In this document: one piece after another, positions 53,189-64,000 of the stretch
Layout: every line of letters begins with the position of its first letter
How positions within the stretch are numbered: the stretch's first letter is position 1
Assembly: GCA_030272585.1 (NCBI GenBank)
Contig: BSYQ01000004.1
Span: forward strand, 1,984,001-2,048,000
Origin: Bryopsis sp. KO-2023
Taxonomy: Eukaryota; Chlorophyta; Ulvophyceae; Bryopsidales; Bryopsidaceae
Length of the DNA stretch: 64,000 nucleotides
Direction of reading: 5' to 3'
The notes under the pieces: generated by a model
Databases searched by the model: none
Told to the model about the DNA's origin: nothing
Seen by the model: the letters and a program-made list of their open reading frames with translations, nothing else
Made by a program: the position numbers and the translations under genes

Positions 53189-53497
53189 ATGTCCGATCCG
53201 TCGCCTGGGCTTGCCCTCTCCCACGCCGTCAGGCACCTCCAGTGGACAATGTACGACTCCATGTCGTTCCTACGTCGCCTCCGTGATGCACGTTCGCCGC
53301 GGACACTTGCACGAGCTCGTCGCAACTGTGAAACCACTGACCGGCTCATGATTGACGCTCTATCAATGATCATCTCTCTTATGTCACATGGACGAACCGC
53401 CCAAGACCTCGCAAGGATACGAGACATGTGGATCCGACGCTACAACACCCTCTACTTCCACATGCAGCACCCCGTCAATGGTACCATCCACTATTAG
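53189..53497 (+). CDS. cassette B gene 9: small helical protein, unknown
   Basis: Intronless, 102 residues from the ATG at 53189. Matches 39646-39981: LALSHAVRHLQWTMYD, LRDARSPRTLARAR, LSMIISLM, DLARIRDMWIRRYN, HPVNGTIHY. Function unknown. Confidence 0.75.
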   Translation: MSDPSPGLALSHAVRHLQWTMYDSMSFLRRLRDARSPRTLARARRNCETTDRLMIDALSMIISLMSHGRTAQDLARIRDMWIRRYNTLYFHMQHPVNGTIHY

Positions 53498-54387
53498 TTT
53501 CGGGCCATCTGAATCTTATCGATCCGTTGTGTTTGTGAAGCGGTGATAAAAAAGGACCGAGGGACCGTTTTTGTTATTCTTGCTTTTGTTCGATGATCAC
53601 CAGATGTTGGGTTGGATGTTCGCCACTATTATCTTCTTGCGTTTTCTTTGCAAAGGCACGATAGCACTACGATACAATGAATACCAACGGCCTAAACCGA
53701 CCACGGGGGGGGTGTTTCCATTTGGTTTTTTATTGGGGTTTGGGGTTTGGGTTGGGTGGGGTTTAGGGTGTGAGGCGACATAACTCACAAGACGGTTCAG
53801 AAGTGGAATGTCCAGGACCAACTTGGAGCAGGCGTTCCCCTTATGTTGGAGGCTGTGTAGGGTGTAAACATTTTCTATGAACGTTTATTGCAAAGATTTC
53901 TGACAAGTGGTCGCTTGGATTCCACCTTTGTTGAAGTAGATTGAGCGATTGGACTTTTGGGGTTTTGGGATTTTGGGGGGACACCCATTGGGACGTGCTG
54001 TAAACATTGTTCGCCTTGCAAATGTTTCCATCCTTTCATTCCCTTATTACATCCAACATAAAACCAAGACCCCTTCCAACATCAAGCCACCATTCACACC
54101 CGTCATGCTCCAAACACCACAAACTTTTGTTACAATCTCACAATCGTACACCCGCCTTTTGCAAATCTGCGATTTGCGTCCTTCTGCTTGTAACCAGAAA
54201 GCTAGAAGGAGGTGCAGGTTTGTGTCTATTTGACTTGGATTACGTGACTCCAATTTTGCGACCAGTACCTACGCTTCCGCAACTGTCGGAAGCGTGTTTG
54301 GGGGTGATGGAAGCGTATACGGATGAGTTGCGTAAGCGTACGCGTAGACCGGTGGGTCCAATTTTTTTAATGCGTTACGCGTCAGCA
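53498..54387. other. right part of the giant element, no gene seen
   Basis: 53700-53790 is GGGTTT-rich. 53925-54010 is the cassette tail shared with 40065-40170. 54265-54387 is the subterminal region with GGAAGCG, GAAGCGTA and AAGCGTACGC motifs facing the right terminal repeat; these are candidate transposase-binding sites. Confidence 0.5.
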
Positions 54388-54425
54388 GGAAGCGGAAGCG
54401 GAGGCGTACACGGGTGGATGTGCCC
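54388..54425 (-). repeat. right terminal inverted repeat of giant element
   Basis: Exact reverse complement of 24865-24902, ending ...CGGGTGGATGTGCCC, followed by TTA at 54426-54428. Confidence 0.95.
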
Positions 54426-54428
54426 TTA

Positions 54429-54682
54429 GAGCATCCCCACCGCGGAACTCATCCTCATCTCAACTCGCCCACGTGCGAGCGAATCGCGACTATCGTTACG
54501 AATTCGTAGCGAATTTACGTGATTTTCGAGCTGAGAAAGTGAGGCCGACCTCATTTCGGTAACTCGAAATTAGGCCGGCCTCATTTCCTCAGCTCGAAAT
54601 CACGTAAATTCGTAACGATAGTCGCGATTCGCTCGCACGTGCGCGAGTTGAGATGAGGATGAGTTCCGCGGTGGGGATGCTC
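54429..54682. mobile_element. Harbinger-type foldback MITE, 254 bases
   Basis: Begins GAGCATCCCCACCGCGG and ends with its reverse complement. The two arms pair over about 120 bases each, so almost the whole element is a hairpin. TTA lies on both sides (54426-54428 and 54683-54685). TTA duplication and a GAGCATC-type end are typical of PIF/Harbinger MITEs. Its ends differ from those of the giant element, so it belongs to another subfamily. Confidence 0.93.
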
Positions 54683-54894
54683 TTATGACTGCTTTCCAGT
54701 CTTGCTCCGGAGAAGGTGCTTTCGCTGCGGCTATGCTTTTCAGGACCGACATGGTCTCTAATGTATAAGAAGCGAGGAGCAACATATGCTTGCACGGAGC
54801 GACCTGGGACAGTACTAGTGGCGCCCCCATCTGTTTCAACCTCATCTCCATCGGCACTCGTCACAAGATCGAGCGCGGCGTCGAGCTACTTCCT

Positions 54895-57800
54895 ATGATT
54901 GCGCTCTTGATATTATTGGTCCTCTGCTGCGTCTCGACGCAAACAGCTGCGCGTGGTCTTCCGATAGGTGGGTCGGTTGGAATTTGACGTCCCTCCTGTC
55001 ACGATCGCCCCTTTCGAAGTCGTTCTCACGTTGGCTCTCTGACTTCGAGTTTGCTTGCAGGGGCCGCGCCTGACGGCGACCAACAGGTGTGTGTATGTAT
55101 GTTTTTTCGGATGCTGCATGCGTTACTTTCTTTCGTTTGACGTTCACCTCCTCGTTCCATATGAGACTCAGCGAGCCAAGGTGTCGACGGCGCCTTTGCT
55201 TCGGAAGCTACTGCAAGAAGAAGAGCCGCGCGTCGTTGTGGGTATACACGAAATTGGGCATGCATGCAGCTTCTTTTCAGTCAAGTCATACTATTGAGAC
55301 TGCATCTGAGCTTCGATCTTCGCAGTGGGTTTGTAGATTACAATCGATGATGTAAGAATCTACAATGGCTTGTGCAGGGGGGCCAGCCTGCTCCTGAAGG
55401 GAGGTTTCCATATTCTTGTTCTCTGAGATTACTGGGTCCCCGACTGCATGTCTGTGGAGGCACCTTGATTGCCCCCCAGTGGGTTTTGACGGCGGCACAT
55501 TGTTTGATCGGGGAAAACTCTGCAGGGCCCACGCCTCTTGTGTATGTGGGTGCCAATGGAATCGATGATGAATCGTCAGCAGAGGTAGCATGACCTGGTT
55601 GAAAATCACAAACGAAACTCACACACATGTGAGCTGGGAAAGTTCTTTTGGAAAGGATCTGACTTTTTGTGCACAGACACTCCAGAAATGGATCATATGA
55701 CTCGCATCACTCTGAGCATGTTCAGACTGCCATTGTACAATGGGAGTCTGTCCGGCATACGATGCTCGGGCAAATATGACAACTAAATTTCCAAAGAATT
55801 GAATGTGTTTGTAGATTATACGAGCAGTGGATGTTTACATCCATGAGATGTTCACAGGAATTGTTGGGGACGGCTTCGATGTTGCCCTGTTGTTCCTCAA
55901 AAATCCCTCCACCAAACAGCCAGCAACTCTAGCTCACAGTGTGCAAGACCTCGGAGAGGGCCAGCTTCTAGCCACTGTAGGGTGGGGAAGGACCAGCCCA
56001 GGTGGCTCATTTGCAGCAGTGCTCCAACTCGCGGATAGAATGTCGTATATCAGCAACAAGATGTGTCAACGATTGTGGCCCAACCTCAAAGACACCATGC
56101 TTTGTTCATTCTCCAGGTCTCAAGCAACATGCCAGGGTAATGGAGTTGGTGCTGGAACCTGTGCTGTGCAACAGTAGAAATGTGTCAGCCATGCAGCGCT
56201 TCGAATGTTACTGAGAATTTTTGAGCTGTTTTGATTTTGTTCAGGTGATTCTGGAGGCCCTTTGCTGATTCTGGACACCAATCGGGGGGACGACATCACT
56301 GCTGGGACTCCAGAGTTTGATTTGGTGGTTGGCATTGTATCTTTTGGTCCAGTCGGTTGTGATTCGACGCAGCCTGATGTTTTCACCAGAGTCAGCAGTT
56401 TTCGCCAGTGGATTGATGAGAAAATTGCCACCCCCAAACCACGACTGCCACCGCCACCACCACCATCACCACCGAAGTCGGTGAGCATGTCCGTCTCAAT
56501 GGGTGTTGTTGGGTTTCTTTCAGGCCCCCCTTGGAAAATACCCAGGGCACTATGTATTCGTGAAGTTCCTGCTGATCTCCACTCTTGGTCTGTGGTGGCA
56601 CAAAAGGGTGTGAAAAAAATCCCTGAGATGCCGCCATCCATGGGATTGACTTGAGGATTGGCCTCGAGCTGTACCGCCACTCGACAATATTAGTCTGCAT
56701 GCAGCAATACAAGATATTGCCCCTCTTGCACCAGTGACCTGATATTTTAAAGCCGTTTCCTAGCTGATCGATTTTTTTTGCTGCTGCAACGTTTTCCAGA
56801 GTGAACAGAGAAAATGTGGCAAGGATTGCGAGAAACTGGACAGAGACCTCTTTGCTGCAGCTGGCTTGGGGGAATCCATCAAAGTCAAGGTTGGGTCTGT
56901 TGACTGTTTCTGCGCCGAATTGAAGTCAGACATGAAGCACTGTTTCGTGAAAACAACTGATTCAATATTGAAACAATTGGTTGCACTTTGGTCTTGCAGG
57001 AGCTGATTGCAAAGGGGGCCGATGTGCAATACCGTAGTTCGACAAGGCTTACTCCATTACATGGGGCTGCCATGCTTAATCATCGGGATGTCGTTGAAAT
57101 TTTACTCGAAGCAGGTGACTGACGGATGGTGGCTCTGCTCGATGCTCTCCCATTGGCTTTTTTTCAAGTTCTCTAGACATGGGGCGCAGATCATCCAATC
57201 CACAATGGTTCTTTCAACAATTGCTGTTCCAGGGGCCAGAGTTGATGCACAGACTGTGGATGGGTTTACTCCGTTATATGTGGCTGCTTTCTTGGGCCAC
57301 TTAGATGTTGCCAAGGTTTTGGTGAAAGCAGGTGATGTGCAACACTGAAGCTGTTTGCATTTGCACCCAATCTATTGTAGAGTTTCTGGATGTGGGTGGT
57401 TCACTGCTGCAGCTTTGCTTGTGGAAAACTTAGATAGAAACAACGTTTGGGGCCATGAAAACCATATTGTAACTCTCCAAGGGGACTCTTTGCCAGCTCT
57501 TTTATTCCCTGCCTATGCACAGGGGGAGGGGGGTTGGTATTGTTATATTAGCACATATCCATCGAACCCAAAATGCATGGAAATGTTAGCCAGCGTCTGT
57601 TTTTTTGCTGAAAGACCACAACATAATCCAATAATAATAAAATAATGAAGGAACACAACAATGTCTTTGATGGTACAGGATTCGTATAAAACACTCTGGT
57701 GTTTTTTGAATGGCTCAGGCATCTGTCATTCCCTATTCTTCACAGTCATTTTTTTCCCCTGTTATCCTGAGATTTTCAGTGCACACGCATGAGAAAAGTT

Positions 57801-58810
57801 GAAAAATACTTCAGTCATTTGTATTTAAGTACATCCCCTTCATATACACATACGATATATCGTTTCTTGTACTGTTGCCCTTTCACGGAAATCTATTTTC
57901 ACTGTGCTTGCAGAATATTTAATCAAAACATTGGCGTTTAGTATTTTATGATGCCGCATCGCTGACAACGTCTATTTCTACGGGTTTTTCTTCAATGGTC
58001 CGGAGTGAAAGCTATTCTGTGATACTTATTTTACTTCTTCTTTCAGGTGCAACTGTGGATTTGAAAGAAGAAAATGGATTTACCCCTTTGATGATAGCGG
58101 TGGGGGAGCTTCAGTTAGAGGCGGTCGAGTTTCTTCTTGAATCAGGTGCTGTTGGCGTATTTGTATCAAAAAGAATTAGGTCACAAAGAAGGAATCTTAG
58201 GAATCTGTTTACAGTTAAATAGGTCACAACAGGTTTGGCAAGATCAAGTAACACCAAAAAAAAAAAAAAAAAAAAAAAAAAACCAAACGGCTTCAAAAAA
58301 CAAAACTCTCAGTTTTGCATATCATAACCTTTTCACTATCAAAACAGGAACACCCAAAACAAGAAAGGGTACCTTTAGAAACGTACTTAATTTCACTGTC
58401 AACACCCTGCTATGCAATAGCACAGCCATTAAATGAGTTGTTGTTGGGGGCCGTCAACAGGTGCGGATGTGAATGCCAAGGCCAGTGACGGGTCTGGCCC
58501 ATTGGTTGCGGCTGCTATTTTTGGAGGACAAAAGCTGGTGCAGCTGTTGTTGGACAATGGAGCCGAAATGAATGCCCAAGATGACAATGGATTCACTGCT
58601 ATAGTCTTTGCAGCCATTTATGGGAATGACGAAGCCATTGAAGTTCTGATCGAGGCTGGTGCTAATCCAGACATCAAGAACTCAGCTGGACAAAAGGCTG
58701 TAGATGTGATTTGTGCCTGCCTCAGTGTTGAGCCAGAAAATCCACAATGTGGAAAGGGGAAATGTGACAAAGGGGGGAAAGAACGTCTGAAGGCACTTCT
58801 GGAAGGCTGA
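54895..58810 (+). CDS. secreted trypsin-like (S1) protease with ankyrin repeats, copy 1
   Basis: Ten exons: 54895-54967, 55061-55086, 55378-55584, 55815-56136, 56245-56480, 56800-56946, 57000-57114, 57233-57331, 58047-58145, 58461-58810; all in phase, 557 residues. Signal peptide [20 protein letters not shown]1 domain: [29 protein letters not shown] (catalytic His), GFDVALLFL (Asp), CQGDSGGPL across an exon junction (Ser), [16 protein letters not shown]. Then a Pro-rich linker, a Cys-containing segment ([24 protein letters not shown]) and ankyrin repeats, several one per exon: [75 protein letters not shown]. All three catalytic residues are present. Ankyrin repeats are normally intracellular, so this fusion is unusual. 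The 29.6-kb insertion plus a MITE lie just upstream. Confidence 0.85.
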
Positions 58811-59558
58811 CAGATTATCCACAGATTTCATCAGCCGCATCGTCCACCAAGCGTCAAATGCCCTTTTCGGCCGAGGCTCTTCGTATGGTCTTTCAACCCC
58901 AGTGATCTGCACCAATTAATGTGCAAAACAACTGGATGGCATTTCTTGACAACATTTTGTTTAAGAGGTACAAATAGATATTGGACTTTGGAGGGGAGAT
59001 GTCTGGATCGCTTGCATCAGATGCTGGTGGTACCGGAGAGGATTAGATCTTTTTGTTTCTTGAACATTTTTTTGCCAGGAAGATGTCATGTGGGTGGAAA
59101 CATGAGGTTATTTTTAGATTTTTGCGTGTGGCAGTTTGGTGATGTAATGCATCGCAAGTTATTGATGAGTTATTTTATTGAGCCACCACATGCTTGGCAA
59201 TCCCACCTTCCCGATTGTTCATTCCTGATGCTTCAATCTTGACGAAACGAACAAGGTGCAAATGCAAAAACAGAAAAAAAAGCTAAAAAACAAATCTGAA
59301 GAAGCTTCAACATAGCACATGCATGCATCCATTTTTTGTTCTCTTAAGAAAAAAGAGAAAACAAACCAGCAGCAAGGCTAAGAAGTACATTGAAGTGTTC
59401 ACAGATGGACAGAGAAAGGGGGTGTCAAATTACCTTAATCATACCTTAATCATTTCAGGAGGAGGCTGGGGGTTTGGAAAAGGATCCACTGTTGTTGGTT
59501 GAAAGCTTGCTTGCTTTGAACATTTCCATAAAACCCAATTCTTTGGATATCGTCTTCT
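58811..59558. other. 3' flank of protease copy 1, no gene seen
   Basis: Short frames only. Near 59559 the second unit of the tandem duplication begins (compare 24563). Confidence 0.45.
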
Positions 59559-60069
59559 TTGTTTCTCTTTTTCTTTGTTCTGAAATTTATTCCAGGCTCA
59601 TATGATATAAGTCACTTTCTTGATTGCTTGGAAAGGGATGTAGAATAAACTCCCTTGAAAACTTCCTTTTATATATTGGACGTTGTTTAACGCCAACAGC
59701 AGCCCCCGTTCACACATGCGAAACAGAACGGGAAAAGAGAACAAACATGTATTGGCTGCATTGCTGTCCACGTCGGACTCGACGAACGCATAATATAATC
59801 CCGACCGTTCTTTTCGTTCCGCGCAAGCTGAGTAACGAAAAGATCCATGGAAGCCTGTTATGACTGCTTTCCAGTCTTGCTCCGGAGAAGGTGCTTTCGC
59901 TGCGGCTATGCTTTTCAGGACCGACATGGTCTCTAATGTATAAGAAGCGAGGAGCAACATATGCTTGCACGGAGCGACCTGGGACAGTACTAGTGGCGCC
60001 CCCATCTGTTTCAACCTCATCTCCATCGGCACTCGTCACAAGATCGAGCGCGGCGTCGAGCTACTTCCT
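59559..60069 (+). promoter_or_regulatory. intact 5' region of protease copy 2 with empty insertion site
   Basis: TATA-like ttttatatat (about 59667-59676). A single TTA at 59858-59860 joins the sequences that are 29.8 kb apart at copy 1. ATG at 60070. If the TATA-like element is real, the TTA lies in the 5' untranslated region. Confidence 0.6.
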
Positions 60070-63000
60070 ATGATTGCGCTCTTGATATTATTGGTCCTCT
60101 GCTGCGTCTCGACGCAAACAGCTGCGCGTGGTCTTCCGATAGGTGGGTCGGTTGGAATTTGACGTCCCTCCTGTCACGATCGCCCCTTTCGAAGTCGTTC
60201 TCACGTTGGCTCTCTGACTTCGAGTTTGCTTGCAGGGGCCGCGCCTGACGGCGACCAACAGGTGTGTGTATGTATGTTTTTTCGGATGCTGCATGCGTTA
60301 CTTTCTTTCGTTTGACGTTCACCTCCTCGTTCCATATGAGACTCAGCGAGCCAAGGTGTCGACGGCGCCTTTGCTTCGGAAGCTACTGCAAGAAGAAGAG
60401 CCGCGCGTCGTTGTGGGTATACACGAAATTGGGCATGCATGCAGCTTCTTTTCAGTCAAGTCATACTATTGAGACTGCATCTGAGCTTCGATCTTCGCAG
60501 TGGGTTTGTAGATTACAATCGATGATGTAAGAATCTACAATGGCTTGTGCAGGGGGGCCAGCCTGCTCCTGAAGGGAGGTTTCCATATTCTTGTTCTCTG
60601 AGATTACTGGGTCCTCGACTGCATGTCTGTGGAGGCACCTTGATTGCCCCCCAGTGGGTTTTGACTGCAGCACATTGTTTGGTCGGGGAAAACTCTGCAG
60701 GGCCCACGCCTCTTGTGTATGTGGGTGCCAATGGAATCGATGAATCGTCTGCAGAGGTAGCATGACCTGGTTGAAATTCACAAACGGAACTCACCCACAT
60801 GTGAGCTTGGATAGTTCTTTTGGAAAGGATCCGATTTTTTGTGCACAGACACTCCAGAAATGGATCATATGATTCGCATCACTCTGAGCATGTTCAGACT
60901 GCCATTGTACAATGGGAGTCTGTCCGGCATACGATGCTCGGGCAAATATGACAACTAAATTTCCAAAGAATTGAATGTGTTTGTAGATTATACGAGCAGT
61001 GGATGTTTACATCCATGAGATGTTCACAGGAAGTGTTGGGGACGGCTTCGATGTTGCCCTGTTGTTCCTCAAAAATCCCTCCACCAAACAGCCAGCAACT
61101 CTAGCTCACAGTGTGCAAGACCTCGGAGAGGGCCAGCTTCTAGCCACTGTAGGGTGGGGAAGGACCAGCCCAGGCGGCTCATTTGCAGCAGTGCTCCAAC
61201 TCGCGGATAGAATGTCGTATGTCAGCAACAAGAACTGTCAACGATCGTGGCCCAACCTCAAAGACACCATGCTTTGTTCATTCTCCAGGTCTCAAGCAAC
61301 ATGCCAGGGTAATGGAGTTGGTGCTGGAACCTGTGCTGTGCAACAGTAGAAATGTGTCAGCCATGCAGCGCTTCGAATGTTACTGAGAATTTTTGAGCTG
61401 TTTTGATTTTGTTCAGGTGATTCTGGAGGCCCTTTGCTGATTCTGGACACCAATCGGGGGGACGACATCACTGCTGGGACTCCAGAGTTTGATTTGGTGG
61501 TTGGCATTGTATCTTTTGGTCCAGTCGGTTGTGATTCGACGCAGCCTGATGTTTTCACCAGAGTCAGCAGTTTTCGCCAGTGGATTGATGAAAAAATTGC
61601 CACCCCCAAACCACGACTGCCACCGCCACCACCACCATCACCACCGAAGTCGGTGAGCATGTCCGTCTCAATGGGTGTTGTTGGGTTTCTTTCAGGCCCC
61701 CCTTGGAAAATACCCAGGGCACTATGTATTCGTGAAGTTCCTGCTGATCTCCACTCTTGGTCTGTGGTGGCACAAAAGGGTGTGAAAAAAATCCCTGAGA
61801 TGCCGCCATCTATGGGATTGACTTGAGGATTGGCCTCGAGCTGTACCGCCACTCGACAATATTAGTCTGCATGCAGCAATACAAGATATTGCCCCTCTTG
61901 CACCAGTGACCTGATATTTTAAAGCCGTTTCCTAGCTGATCGATTTTTTTTGCTGCTGCAACGTTTTCCAGAGTGAACAGAGAAAATGTGGCAAGGATTG
62001 CGAGAAACTGGACAGAGACCTCTTTGCTGCAGCTGGCTTGGGGGAATCCATCAAAGTCAAGGTTGGGTCTGTTGACTGTTTCTGCGCCGAATTGAAGTCA
62101 GACATGAAGCACTGTTTCGTGAAAACAACTGATTCGATATTGAAACAATTGGTTGCACTTTGGCGTTGCAGGAGCTGATTGCAAAGGGGGCCGATGTGCA
62201 ATACCGTAGTTCGACAAGGCTTACTCCATTACATGGGGCTGCCATGCTTAATCATCGGGATGTCGTTGAAATTTTACTCGAAGCAGGTGACTGACGGATG
62301 GTGGCTCTGCTCGATGCTCTCCCATTGGCTTTTTTTCAAGTTCTCTAGACATGGGGCGCAGATCATCCAATCCACAATGGTTCTTTCAACAATTGCTGTT
62401 CCAGGGGCCAGAGTTGATGCACAGACTGTGGAAGGGTTTACTCCATTATATGTGGCTGTTCTCTTCGGCCACTTGGATGTTGTCAAGGTTTTGGTGAAAG
62501 CAGGTGATGTGCAACACTGAAGCTGTTTGCATTTGCACCCAATCTATTGTAGAGTTTCTGGATGTGGGTGGTTCACTGCTGCAGCTTTGCTTGTAGAAAA
62601 GTTAGATAGAAACAACGTTTGGGACCATGAAAACCACATTGTAACTCTCCAACGGGACTTTTTGCCAGCTCTTTTATTCCCTGCCTCTTTTATTCCCTGC
62701 CTCTTTTATTCCCTGCCTATGCACAGGGGGAGGGGGGTTGGCATTGTTATATTAGCACATATCCATCAAACCCAAAATGCATGGAAACGTCAGCCTGCGT
62801 CTGCTTTTTTGCTGAAAGACCACAACATAATCCAATAATAGTAAAATATTGAAGGAACACAACAATGTGTTTGATGGTACAGGATTCGTTTAAAACACTC
62901 TGGTGTTTTTTGGCATCTGGCATTTCCCTATTCTTCACAGTCATTTTTTCCCCCTGTTATCCTGAGGTTTTCAGTGCACACGCATGAGAAAAGTTGAAAA

Positions 63001-63976
63001 ATACTTCAGTCATTTGTATTTAAGTACATCCCCTTCATATATACATACGATATATTGTTTCTTGTACTGTTGCCCTTTCACGGAAATCTATTTTCACTGT
63101 ACTTGCAGAAGATTTGATCGAAACATTGGCGTTTAGTATTTTATGGTGCCGCATCGCCGACAATTTCTATTTCTACGGGGCTTTCTTGAATGGTCCGGAG
63201 TGAAAGCTATTCTGTGATACTTATTTTACTTCTTCTTTCAGGTGCAACTGTGGATTTGAAAGCAAAAAATGAAACCACCCCTTTGTTGATAGCGGTGGCG
63301 GAGCTTCAGTTAGAGGCGGTCGAGTTTCTTCTTGAATCAGGTGCTGTTGGCGTATTTGTATCAAAAAGAATTAGGTCACAAAGAAGGAATCTTAGGAATC
63401 TGTTTACAGTTAAATAGGTCACAAAAGGTTTGGCAAGATCAAGTAACACCAAACGGCTTCAAAAAACAAAACTCTCAGTTTTGCATATCATAACCTTTTC
63501 ACTATCAAAACAGGAACACCCAAAACAAGAAAGGGTACCTTTAGAAACGTACTTAATTTCACTGTCAACACCCTGCTATGCAATAGCACAGCCATTAAAT
63601 GAGTTGTTGTTGGGGGCCGTCAGCAGGTGCGGATGTGAATGCCAAGGACAGTGACGGGTCTGGCCCATTGGTTGCGGCTGCTATTGTTGGAGGACAAAAG
63701 CTGGTGCAGCTGTTTTTGGACAATGGAGCCGAAATGAATGCCCAAGATGACTATGGATTCACTGCTATATTCTTTGCAGCCATTTATGGGAATGACGAAG
63801 CCATTGAAGTTCTGATCGAGGCTGGTGCTAATCCAGACATCAAGAACTCAGCTGGACGAAAGGCTGTAGATGTGATTTGTGGCTGCCTCAGTGCTAAGCC
63901 AGAGGCTCTACAATGTGGAAAGGGGAAATGTGACAAAGGGGGGAAAGAACGTCTGAAGGCACTTCTGGAAGGTTGA
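60070..63976 (+). CDS. secreted trypsin-like (S1) protease with ankyrin repeats, copy 2
   Basis: Exons 60070-60142, 60236-60261, 60553-60756, 60987-61308, 61417-61652, 61972-62118, 62172-62286, 62405-62503, 63242-63340, 63627-63976; 556 residues, one codon fewer than copy 1 in exon 3. Same signal peptide, catalytic His/Asp/Ser and ankyrin region. The differences concentrate in the ankyrin exons (for example [15 protein letters not shown]-like changes in exon 9 and several in exon 10), while the protease half is nearly identical. Introns align base for base over most of their length. An optional exon with acceptor tttctttcag at about 61706 would end the protein early with a hydrophobic tail; I consider it less likely. 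Confidence 0.85.
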
Positions 63977-64000
63977 CATGTTCACAGATTTCATCAGCCC

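Larger units (their letters stand above)
24865..54425. mobile_element. 29.56-kb PIF/Harbinger-like giant transposon with cargo
   Basis: Ends: GGGCACATCCACCCGTG... at 24865 and its reverse complement ending at 54425, perfect over 38 bases and, after a short gap, alike again to about 52. Flanks: TTA at 24862-24864 and 54426-54428. The paralogous tandem copy at 59559-59866 shows the same locus empty, with one TTA, which proves a single precise insertion. Contents: SANT/Myb-like gene, Harbinger DDE nuclease, two copies of a cassette of small unknown genes, a Helitron-type Rep/helicase, AGCCGC arrays, a minisatellite and a nested pogo-like MITE. TTA duplication and a SANT plus DDE gene pair are known marks of PIF/Harbinger, whose autonomous members are normally a few kb. 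Whether the cargo is a true part of the mobile unit, or later nested insertion, cannot be told from one copy. Confidence 0.88.

Noticed and set aside
24865-54425. Giant element as a Polinton or virus-derived element
   Set aside because: Size and inverted ends fit loosely, but I recognised no DNA polymerase B, retroviral-type integrase, packaging ATPase or capsid gene, and the TTA duplication with SANT and DDE genes points to PIF/Harbinger.
56534-56612. Terminal exon giving the protease a hydrophobic C-terminus
   Set aside because: A good acceptor exists (tttctttcag) and it is conserved in copy 2 near 61706, but using it would cut off the in-phase, conserved Cys and ankyrin exons. Kept only as a possible alternative.

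Overview
The window is nuclear DNA from a eukaryote. Host genes are rich in short introns with GT..AG ends and phase-consistent exons, and there are several DNA transposons and no operons. The host families (MAPKBP1/WDR62-type WD40 protein, AFG2/CIP111-type AAA ATPase, CMC4, SURF6) occur across eukaryotes. An alga or another intron-rich protist is my best guess, but the sequence alone does not settle it.

Layout. 1-9826 (-): most of a 17-exon WD40 scaffold gene, running off the left edge. 12490-15636 (-): an AFG2-like AAA ATPase and, 75 bases upstream of it, the small mitochondrial Cys-motif protein CMC4. CMC4 shares a 180-base head-to-head promoter region with SURF6 (15817-16803, +). 18.2-24.5 kb is gene-poor: a small secreted protein gene, a decayed ankyrin exon, foldback arrays of GGAAGCG, a 246-base tandem duplication, and a 1,824-base hAT transposon with an 8-base target duplication. 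54.9-64.0 kb holds two nearly identical tandem genes for a secreted trypsin-like protease fused to ankyrin repeats.

The main discovery is 24865-54425. This 29.56-kb block ends in 38-base perfect terminal inverted repeats and is flanked by TTA. The neighbouring tandem gene copy carries the same site empty (TTA at 59858-59860), so the block is one precise insertion about 210 bases upstream of the start codon of the first protease copy, made after the tandem duplication. TTA duplication, a SANT/Myb-like protein and a DDE nuclease of the PIF/Harbinger type place it with Harbinger transposons, but it is far larger than usual and carries cargo.

The cargo is two diverged copies of a cassette of small unknown genes in the same order: a divergent coiled-coil pair, an array rich in AGCCGC, a third coiled-coil gene, two genes each with a conserved early intron, and a small helical gene. 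A Helitron-type Rep/helicase gene lies between the two cassettes. No capsid, DNA polymerase B or reverse transcriptase was recognised. A Harbinger MITE later or earlier used the same TTA, and a pogo-like MITE sits between the two Harbinger genes.

Limits: all exon models are read by eye from splice signals, phase and family resemblance. No search or alignment program was run, and similarity between copies is described qualitatively.
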